From Panax quinquefolius (lineage: Eukaryota; Streptophyta; Magnoliopsida; Apiales; Araliaceae): 64,000 nucleotides of DNA. The notes beneath the pieces were generated by a model. It was not told the DNA's origin. It was given only the letters and a program-made list of their open reading frames with translations, and ran no database searches. The stretch lies in NCBI GenBank assembly GCA_020205615.1, contig CM035170.1:44827807-44891806 (forward strand), written 5' to 3'. The position numbers and the translations under genes were made by a program. Numbering within the stretch: the stretch's first letter is position 1; every line of letters starts with the position of its first letter. Shown piece after piece: positions 33,054-42,591 of this stretch.

Positions 33054-35517
33054 TGTGACGCCCCCAAAATTAGGTATACATCACCCATCTTGGGTGGTCA
33101 GATACATGGTACAAAATTCAATTATAACTTACAAATACAACTGTCTTGTACAATACGACAAAACATAACTTTGAGTTTGAATACAATTATTGTCTACTAG
33201 AGATTATTCAAACTCAAAAGGAGTCCTCATTACAATTATTAACACACTATTTCACCGAATAGTGAGGACTACTAATGTTATCCTCTGGACCGTCACTCCG
33301 TTCCCCGACTAGTCCCTACTATGTTCTCATTTCACAAAGAAAACGGTGAAAGAAAAGGTGAGCTCAACTAGCCCGATAAAAATATTATGACTAAGATAAT
33401 GCGAGAATAAATTATCGTTAGCCTTCAACAGTGTTAAAGCGATAAAATATAACAACATCAAGTTTAAGCTGCGGTGGAACAACCAATCCATTAAAAAGTC
33501 AGTAGAGAATAAAATCTACTATCTTTTATGATTTAAAAGGTTTTCATGACTTTTATCGGCTGGGACTCGACAATAAATAATCCACATCATCGAATCACCC
33601 CCACTTTTCTGACGAGGATATTCTTTAGTGTCACGACCACAAATTATCCATGCACTACTGACCCGAGGACATTCATGTATTCATTAATGGTCATGATCAT
33701 GCCAACAACGTCCATCAATGCACTACAGACCAATGATAAGTTTTACCACATCATTTGTAACATTACGGTCATGATTACACAAATAATCCACAATTCATAA
33801 TCATACCAAGTCCATCTATGCACTACAGGCCACAGATGACTTTCAACATAATATATAAACATGAGGATGATGACAATGATATAAGAATTCAATAAAACAA
33901 GTTCAAGAATTAATTTATCCAGGAACTAATAATGTCCAAATTGTCAACATGATACTGCTTTGTAGAGTAAAATTCAAGAATGATCGGAAGAATATTTCCA
34001 TGAAAAGATCTTTGGATGAAGCGCTTATCAAATGATATTCTACTAATTTCATGGAGTATAGAAAGTCAAAACTTTAACCAATTGAGTATAATAAAGAATG
34101 GAATAACAAAAGAAATCACCATGCATGCGGTGCTTGCGCATGGACGAGTTATTCAACGAATAATAATAATAACGGAACCAGTCGAGGCAAAATTTGCAAG
34201 CGGGATGTTCAACCAGAATAATAAAGATTAAAACCAGGTCCTGTAAAACACACAGACAGGATGTTCCAACAGAATAATAATAAAGACGGAACCAGGTCCG
34301 GTGTAAAACACACAAACATGATGTTCCAATAGAATAATAATAAAGACGGAACCAGGTCCGGTGTAAAACACACAGATAGGATGTTCCAACAGAATAATAG
34401 ATGAATGTCACCAAGTATAGGGTAAACGGCGTATACAAGTTATTCCAACAGAATAATAAGAAATAAAATAACAACAGTTCTCTTTATGAATAAGAAAGAA
34501 TAACACCCCTTACATTAGTAGTAGATTGAATACTGTAGTAGTGTAGTAACAGAATACTCTTCTTCTTTCTCTAGCTTAGCACTTGAAATGTGAAAAGAAA
34601 AGTGGCTTGAAAATAATGAAGCAGTGATGTGAAAAGAAAAGTGGTTTGATGCTTGAAATGTGAAAAAGACAATTGGTTGGCCGCTGTAATATGAAATGGC
34701 AAGTGGTTTGGCGTTTGGTAAAGGTAGTTACTATTGACAAAGGTAATTACTATTGGCTACGAAGGTAATTACAATTGAAGATAATTACTATTGATGAAGG
34801 TAATTACTATTATCGAAAGGTAATTACAATTGACGAAGGTAATTACTATTGACGAAGAGACTCTTAGATGATGACATATGGTCCCCCCATAAAATAACCA
34901 AACTTACCACAAACGCGTCTCATAATAGACTCTTTATATACATCAAGGATTGAATAAATATTACCACAAATCATTTTATTTTTAATCAACACATATTTAA
35001 TCTTTCAACAATTATTAATCATTTATAACTTGTCGTCTCAATTATTGATTTAATAATATAACATATTATCTGAGATGATCTTGTGATAATTGAATCAATA
35101 ATATAAGAGATATGATCGTGAATTCTTTGTAGCAATAATTGAGTATAGGTGAGTGACTTCTCACGTAAGCATTAATAATCAATATCGTGTGCTACTATGC
35201 AACCACAGCGTATTCTTTTACTTTTACTCTAGGGTAGTTCAACGGTTTTAACGGTAACACCTCCGAATTATTTTCATAAAATATTTTTGTCGTTTTCATC
35301 CGAAATAATTTTTATGGTCCACTTTTGTCTTGTCGTATCAATATTTCCGACAAAAAGAATATTCCCAGACCAATCGAATATTTTATAACAACTTGCTTAC
35401 TTTGTAAAATTTATAAATATTACTCACAACTATAACATTATATCAAATTTACTCCATAATATTCAAAATAATATTTATAGAAAATTCATCTTTATTTATA
35501 AAAGTTGGGGTCTTACA
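33054..35517 (-). mobile_element. Element D 5' LTR, promoter block deleted
   Basis: TGTGACGCCCCCAAAATTAGG to GGGGTCTTACA, 2464 bp. It has three exact-period 60-bp repeats (34261, 34321, 34381) and a longer AATTACTATTGA array (34725-34855) than the 3' LTR. Around 34575-34580 it lacks about 90 bp present in the 3' LTR (about 27243-27333), which hold the TATA box and CT-rich start region. Confidence 0.88.
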
Positions 35518-37444
35518 ATAATGATGATATTTTTTACAATGAATGTGGTATATATGAGTAAATAAGGAGTAGGAGTATTTTTGTTGCAATAAATACAAAA
35601 ACATATTAAACATGTTAGTGGACCCATTTCTTACTGAAATTTTATTATAGCAATAAAATATGGATTTGATCAATTTACATTTTGGAATTTGGAAAACTTT
35701 CTTTATTTATAGAGAATTTAATTTCCTATAAAAAGTCGCGAGACTTGAATTTTCTAATAAAAGGGCTACTTATTATGAATTATTGAAGTTCCGAAATAAT
35801 TGATTTTTGGAAGTTTTAATTATTTTTAATATGAAAAATGTTTTTGGTCATTATTGTGGGTCTTGCATGTGATGTAAATGGCTGAATTCAGATCTAAGGA
35901 AGTGGGCGTAGGAAATTTGATTATATATATTATTATTATATTCAATTATCTGTTTTGGTGTTCTAAGCATTTTCCTATAAATAGGGTGCTTAGGTTAGAA
36001 TTAAAAATCACACCAGAAACTGAAGTTTTCTCTCTCTTTCTCTCTCTATATTATCGAGCGTATCCTTGTGAGTATTTTGATACTTTGAGTGTTCCTATAC
36101 GGTGCAAGTTCCCTTCAGCACTATATCTAGTATTCTAGTCAGAAGTTTTGTCTTTTCGAGGTAAGGGATATTATTTTTTAAAAAATGATATTATTTCTTT
36201 CAATATCATTATACCGGAATATTGGTAAGATTTTTGTTGTGAAATTCTGGTTATTTTATGTCAGAGTTACTATTCACGAGTTACTATTCATGAGTTACTA
36301 TTCACGAGTTACTATTCACGAGTACTATTCACAAAGCATGATGATTATTCTTGTGGAATTTCTACCTTTTAGTGTCAGAGTTACTATTCACGTATATGGC
36401 ACTATTAACGTATACGACACTAGTCACGAATACGACACTATTCACAGAAAAATTAAATTTTCTTTTCTGTGTCCAAGACTATCTGTTATGGTCTCTATCT
36501 TTGATTGGATCTATGTTTTGATCTTTATTTTTGAATTCTACTCCACAATAGTTTATTATGGAGTATTTTTTAACATGGATAAACAGAAGTGCGAATCTTT
36601 ACTATTTGTTCTTGTCTCACTGGATTAATTTTCTTAAAAATATATTTTTCATCATCCTCAGTCCTAAATGATGATATAATTGAATATCTTTGGCCTATAG
36701 TGCAAAGATGAATGATTTCTGATGAATATCTCTGGCTCGTAGTGCAAAGATGAGCAGGTGTATAGATGAACATGACCAACTGATGAATATCTTTGGCCCG
36801 TAGTGCAAAGATGAACACGTGTTTAGATGAACATGACCAACTGATTAATATCTTTGGCCTGTAGTGCAAAGATGAATATTTGATTCAAGATGTATATTGA
36901 TTGATGTTACAGTGATAAAATATCGATGATGGACTTTTAAATTCGTAGATGATAGTAGATTTCATTCTCTACTTAACTCTTCTAATGAATTGTTGTTTCA
37001 TTGCGATTGTTGATCTAAAACTTGTTGTCTATTGTATTCTATCAGATTTTTCCTTGTTGAAGACTAAGGATAATTTGTTGTACATTATCTTAGTCATAAT
37101 GTTCTTTACTGGGCTAGTTGAGCTCACCCTTTTCCTTGTTGTTCCATTTTTCTTCTCAGGAGGCGAAAATGTAGCGAGTACTAGTCGGGGTGTGGAATGA
37201 TGGTTCAAGACAGTTGTTTTAGTAGTCCTCACTATTTTGTAAAATAGTGTATCAATAATTGTAATGAGAACTTATTTGAGTGTGAATATTGTCTAGAAGA
37301 CGATATTTGTATTTAAACTCACAGTTTATGTGTTGTCGTATTTTGCACGACAATTGTATTAATGAAGTTGTAGTTGTTTCTGTACCATGTATTTGGCGAC
37401 TCATAATAGGTTGGGTGGAATGGACCTATTTTGGGGGCGTCACA
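35518..37444 (+). mobile_element. Element B 3' LTR, second part
   Basis: The first five bases ATAAT are the right target duplication of D. The rest is collinear with 11076-12941: TATA box 35976-35983, CT-rich start region, GAGTTACTATTCAC repeats (36260-36440) and ATCTTTGGCC hairpin repeats (36685-36885). It ends GGGGGCGTCACA at 37444. Total 3' LTR length without D is about 2.79 kb. Confidence 0.88.
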
Positions 37445-37449
37445 ACCTC
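37445..37449. repeat. Right target duplication of element B (ACCTC)
   Basis: ACCTC directly after the LTR end. Identical to 10208-10212. Confidence 0.85.
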
Positions 37450-40400
37450 CACAGCTAGAGACCATCGTTCTACTCCCCTGTTACCCCTGCTTGACCCAGC
37501 TACACTCTTATTACCTGAGAGGAATTGTAAATCAAAAGGGTGAGCACAACTAGCCCAGTAAAGAATATCATGACTAAAGATAATTAAATTATCTTTAGCC
37601 TTCATCAGTAATAAATTAGAGATTTAGAACATATGGTAGATGATAAAACTTGTCAACCATAGTTGCAGCGGAACGAGCAATCCATTAGAAGAGTCAAATA
37701 GACCACAAAGTCTATTATTTTCTCCATGTTAAAAGTCCACCAACAATGTTTTATCCCTATAACATCAATCAACAGTTCTGGTCCACAATCATATGAATAA
37801 CTCATAATCATAATTGTGGTTCTAAATTCCTCTTATCATCCAGGACGAAGATAATTTTCATCACCTATCTTTACCTGAAACATTGAAGCTCATGGTTATA
37901 CCAAATCACAATTCATGTTCATAATCATACTAATAAATTTATCTTTGCACTACGGGCCAAAGATATTTGGTCAACAATTCATCTTTGCACTACTGGCCAA
38001 AGATATTCAACCACAGATCATCTTTGCACTACAGGCCAAAGATATTCAACAACAGATCATCTTTGCACTACAGGACAAAGATATTCAACAACAGATCTTC
38101 TTTGCACTACAGGCCAACGATATTAATATCTCAAAGAAATATATAATCATTTCGGAATTTATATAAACAATAATTATAACCATGTTGATCATTTCACCTT
38201 TGCACTTAAGCTAAAGATATTCAATTATAAATTCAATGGTCATGATCATACCACCAATCGACAATTCAACTTTGCCTTTCTTGGCCAAAGGGAACCCATA
38301 GTTATGATCGTACCAAAAATCTAACCATCTTTACACTCAAGTCAAAGAAAAATATCATCATTAGGGTTATAAAATGTTATATATGATAATAAAATAATAT
38401 AATCAACATATAGATTTAATCTCAAGAGTAATATTCATAAATCAACGATAATTTGGTCGGGAAAAAAGAAACCAATTACATAAGTGAATAAGAACTTTCA
38501 TGAATAGTAACCCCGCTATGAAAAAGGTAGAAATTCAACAATAAAATTCATACCAATATTTCGGTATAATGATATTGAAAGAATAACATTTCTTAAACTT
38601 AAAAATAATTTATTTTAATTGTTTACATTTTTCTAAATAATGCATTTAATTATCCTAAAATGCCAAACTCTTAAGATTTCATCACCAATAACCAAAACTC
38701 TCATCAAAAATCTGCATATACCTCATATAGGATTCTCAAGCCATAAAATCCTATTTTCCAATTTTTTTTACTTCACATAACATATTTAATTCATTTATTC
38801 ATAACTAGTCTATTTTCATGAAAAATACCAAATCAGTAGAAATAAATTTTCTTTTTTGGAATTTAGCAGAATATAGTTCCATACTGAACATATATTTTTC
38901 TCAGAATTTTTAAAATTCATTTACTATTTTTCATATGGCCAAAATAGCTGAATATTTAGACATTTATCATAAATTGTACTTTTATCCAAAAATTCCGAAA
39001 TTTATAGAGTATACTTCTGTTATATACATGTACTCCCAATAAAAATTCCTCCAATTTTGGAGTTAACCACAAGGAGTTATAAGGGTTTACTTTTAAAATA
39101 GTCTTTTTCCATAAAATTCATAACTCCTAATCTATACATCCAAAAATTGTAATTTTTGGACACAATCTAGAAAACGCATCAAATTATCATTTCAAATTTT
39201 TCCAAAATTTTTGAAGATCCGAAAAATTACGAAACTGAAAAACATAATAACCCTTACAATCCCTTACCTCAAAAGAACAGTATTTCTGATTGGAATATCG
39301 GATGAAAAGCCGAATGAACTTGCACTGAAAAGTAACTCTCAAAGTATCTAAATACTCACAAAATTACACTCGATAATATAGAGAGAGAAAACTTATGTTT
39401 CTAGTATGTTTTTCAATTCCAACTTAAGCGCTTATTTATAGGAAAATGCTAGAACACCAAAGGAGACAAAATAATTAAAATAATATTATTTATTTTCCAA
39501 TTCTACGCATGCCTCTTTGACAAATCTTCAGCACCTCATTTTTGAAAAAATCTCAACCCATCAACAATGACAAGGGTGGGACCCACCCATTCTAGAATTT
39601 TCTAAAATGGTTTAAAAATTAAATAATAATCAGAAACTTCAATAATTCATATTAAATAACTCTTTTATCAGAAAAATTTTAATCTCATGTCTTTTTCATA
39701 GGAAATTTAATTCTCTACAACTTTGTAGAAGAAAATGTTTCCAAATTCAAAACAGAAAATGCCTGAAATCCACATACGGACAATTTTTAACACCTTTTAA
39801 AATTCATAACAAATCATACGTTCATTTTTAACGATTCAAAATTTGTGGACATATACTCAACTTATATATGTATAACATATCCAAAAATCACAACGATCCA
39901 ACGGTCGGATTAAAATTATAACTCACAAAATGGAGCTTTAAGAACACTGATTTGATCTTTTAATACTTCCAATCCGACAAAGTATTGATAAAACACCTCA
40001 ACATTAACTCCTTCATTTATAACCACATAAATAAATCCAACATTTATATCCACATCAAATAAATATTTCCTTATCATATAAATCAATAATTAATTATTCA
40101 CAAATAATATTACAGAATCACAATAATGACAACCAGGCAGTTCCCAGAAAAGAGGGGGCTTTCTGATAAGGATTTCTCCTTACTGGCGCAAAATTAGGTG
40201 ACCAAACCTCTCCTTGACAAAACTTTCTAGACATTGCCAATAATACTATCTCATAATATTATTCAAATAATATGAATTATTGATCCGATAATGGGAAATA
40301 CTGTGTAGTGACAATTATTGAAACAACAATAATATAAAATATCAATGCAGCAATTATTGAACCAATAAAATAAAATATTGAGCAGTAATTACTGTAACAA

Positions 40401-40806
40401 TTATTGATTAGTGCCTTCTTACGTAAGAATCGATAATTCAAAAATACTGTGCAAAATCATGTGCTACTATGCAACCACGTGTATTACTGTATTTTAACTA
40501 CCGCGTATTCCAACAATGTTAACGGTAACAACTACGTCGTTATTTGTAAAAACTCAAATTTATCGTTTTCTTCTTCCGACAGTTATTCTGTTATGGGGCC
40601 AACAAATGGTTGCGTCGTCGTACGAATATTCCACGACCAAACGAATATTCCCCGACAACGATGAATATTTTATAACCACTTGTGTATTTTGAAAAACAAT
40701 TCATATATCACCCTTAACTCCAACTTTTTATCAATTTAACCATTTACTGAATCGTAATTATAAGAAAAATTGAATACTTTTATTTCATAAAATTCGGGGT
40801 CTTACA
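37450..40806 (-). mobile_element. Element K 5' LTR, main part
   Basis: Minus-orientation LTR sequence ending TTCGGGGTCTTACA at 40806. Its last 345 bases match 8104-8431, K's other LTR. It contains a five-unit 39-40 bp repeat array (37941-38125), a minus TATA box (TATTTATA, 39433-39440) and, past 40806, non-LTR sequence. No gene is visible in these 3.36 kb. Confidence 0.82.
37941..38125. repeat. Tandem array of 39-40 bp hairpin units in K's LTR
   Basis: Units start at 37941, 37981, 38020, 38059 and about 38098. Each has ATCTTTG, ten bases (CACTACGGGC or a variant), then CAAAGAT, i.e. two 7-base inverted arms. Shorter runs of the same unit occur in the LTRs of A, B, C and, diverged, D, J, L and H. 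Confidence 0.88.
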
Positions 40807-40807
40807 A

Positions 40808-41080
40808 TTATCACCGTCATCCAAAGATTTACCATTTCAAATAACTAGACGCCAATTCCTAGTTCGCTTAACATATGTTGAGATAATCAATAAGTCGCAA
40901 GGCCAGCCAGTCAAGTTTGTTGGTGTAGATATGCGCTTATCTGTATTCAGCCACAGTCACCTATATGTGGCCATGTCTAGATGCATGTCGGTTGATCGTA
41001 TCAGTGTCCTTCTCCCTCCTAATGGATCATCTACCACTACAAATAGTGTATATCCGGAGGTGTTGTTGGACTCGGTGTAA
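40808..41080 (+). pseudogene. PIF1/Helitron-type helicase C-terminal fragment
   Basis: An uninterrupted 90-codon frame ends at TAA (41078-41080). It contains [20 protein letters not shown], matching helicase motif V of PIF1-like helicases (usually TINKSQGQ), then [14 protein letters not shown], matching motif VI (usually YVALSR). These motifs end the helicase of Helitron transposons and their host PIF1 relatives. The 5' part is cut off exactly at K's LTR edge (40806), so K appears to have inserted in this gene. The 3' part is clean, with no stop or frameshift, in sharp contrast with the surrounding retroelement genes. Confidence 0.85.
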
Positions 41081-41640
41081 CTATTACTACCTTTTTTTAA
41101 TGTTTTACAAATTATATCAGGTAATTGGTTCATGACTTTTATTACGTTCCAAGAAATTAACAAACTTCTTTCTTGGTAGAAATTTTTTTTTATCAGATTT
41201 TTGATTTGAAATGCTCTTCATTTGTTAGTTTTATTGTATGACGTGTTGGTAATCACTAAAGAATATTATTTTTGTTTTTTTTATTTGGGTTTGGATATTG
41301 GTAAAATTTAATTTCTTTTACATTGTTTTGTTGTAGTAAATGGTGAGATTTTCTTGCAAATTTCTTTTTTATATTATAGAAAAATGTAAACTTTTATTCA
41401 ATTTGGAAAAAAATTTCGACATTAGACTTGCCAAGGTTAGGCTAGGTGTATACATTTTCTCTCTTTTGGATTTTATTTTCTGAGCAACCTATTTTGTCGT
41501 GGGAATGCTTTTGTTTTATTTTATAAATTGTTTGAACCTATTTTTGAGAAACCAAATTTGAATCTATTCTCACTTTAAAACTTGACAAACCACAATAACG
41601 GCTCAGATTTCAGCTAACTTAATCTAAGGGTCAGATTTCA
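41081..41640. other. Non-coding stretch after the helicase fragment
   Basis: No ORF or known repeat is seen. There is a perfect 8-bp inverted repeat CCAAGAAA/TTTCTTGG (41149-41156 and 41169-41176, 12-base loop) followed by a T-run. It could be the helicase transcript's 3' structure. I did not find a CTRR Helitron end next to it. Confidence 0.5.
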
Positions 41641-41672
41641 TTTCACAAAAAAAAACTACCCAAATCTAAACT

Positions 41673-41684
41673 CCCCCCCCCCCC
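41673..41684. repeat. Poly-C run
   Basis: Twelve consecutive C, upstream of CT-rich sequence with a repeated CTCTGTATACCC (41750-41775). Confidence 0.8.
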
Positions 41685-41813
41685 ATACAGTACCCAAGTC
41701 CCGCCTCTTTCCCTTGTACTCTCCTCCAAAATTACACCCTCTACTCTGTATACCCTCTTTGTCTCTGTATACCCTTTTGAAGAAGGAGAAGAAGAAGCTC
41801 AACAACTTCATCA

Positions 41814-41863
41814 ATGGCTTCTACTAGCTGCAACGACAATGGCCTATCTGCTCGCCCGAAATG
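41814..41863 (+). pseudogene. Possible first exon of a captured or truncated host gene
   Basis: ATG at 41814 opens MASTSCNDNGLSARPK and the frame meets TG|GTAAAG at 41862-41869, a plausible 5' splice site. The upstream 100 bases are CT-rich and then purine-rich (GAAGAAGGAGAAGAAG), like a plant 5' leader. GC content and codon use differ from the AT-rich retroelement surroundings. The downstream 0.7 kb is T-rich and intron-like until LTR F at 42592. I do not recognise the protein. It may be a Helitron-captured exon or the start of a real gene broken by element F. Confidence 0.4.
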
Positions 41864-41869
41864 GTAAAG

Positions 41870-42591
41870 CCCCTCAAAGCCCAATTTCTCTTTTACCTCC
41901 ATTTAATCAATTTTTCATCTCAACCCAACATTTCTTCTGATTTTGTATCTGAAATCTGCTCGTAAACAGAACATTTTATCTATAAATTGGATTCCATTCT
42001 TTAACAATTAGTGTCCTTTCGTATTACCCTAAAGAACAATTAGTTTGAAAAGAAAAAAAAGTGATTTAAAATATTCTAAATTGGTGTTCCTGTTGAAAAC
42101 ATGTTCGAAATTGGTGTTCATATTGGTGTCCTTTCGTATTACCCTTAAGAAAAACTCTCGGCCATGAAAAATAAGTGAAAATAGGAGAAAGAAAATAAGA
42201 AGTATATTACTGAGTTCCACCTAAAGATTGTGTTATATAATTGAAATTCCCAAAAGTAGCTCCTTTAGTAATCTTAGACCCATGACTCATTGTATAACAT
42301 GACTACATTAGTAATCTTGAAATTAGGATTTTTTGTAATCTTGATTACACCGTACCTTTAGTCTGTTCCTTTAGTAATCTTGAAATTTGAATTTTTGATT
42401 AAAATTTTCCTTACCCAATATCAAAATTCTTATCAAAATCTAAACCATCGAACTGGGATGTTTTTAATTCGAATTTTTAGTACCCTAATTTCAAAACTAA
42501 TTGGCAGTACCTAATATTGTCATTTTGAGAGAGATTAAAAACTAAAAAGTACCTGATTCGATTCACTCGTAGATACTTGGGAATGGAAACC
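41870..42591. other. Intron-like AT-rich stretch, left flank of element F
   Basis: No gene is seen. A 20-base direct repeat GTGTCCTTTCGTATTACCCT stands at 42011-42030 and 42126-42145. The last five bases, AAACC (42587-42591), are the probable left target duplication of element F. Confidence 0.5.

Larger units (their letters stand above)
25725..35517 (-). mobile_element. Element D, structurally complete chromovirus
   Basis: A 9.8-kb minus-strand element with two LTRs of 2505 and 2464 bp, PPT, pol, gag, PBS and the 5-bp duplication ATAAT. It sits inside B's 3' LTR. The order on the minus strand is 5' LTR, PBS, gag, zinc knuckles, protease, RT, RNase H, integrase with chromodomain, PPT, 3' LTR. 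Frames are broken in every domain, so it cannot code, but the RT dyad is intact. It is one of the later insertions, younger than B. Confidence 0.92.

Noticed and set aside
25725..35517. Element D as a possibly active autonomous transposon
   Set aside because: Structure and RT dyad are intact, but every domain is frameshifted and the 5' LTR lacks its TATA region.
37941..38125. Regularly spaced repeats resembling a CRISPR array
   Set aside because: The unit and the spacer are both repeated, there are no unique spacers or cas genes, and the setting is a plant retrotransposon LTR.
41149..41176. Helitron 3' terminal hairpin
   Set aside because: The 8-bp stem is real, but no CTRR end follows within the expected 10-15 bases, so an element end cannot be claimed.
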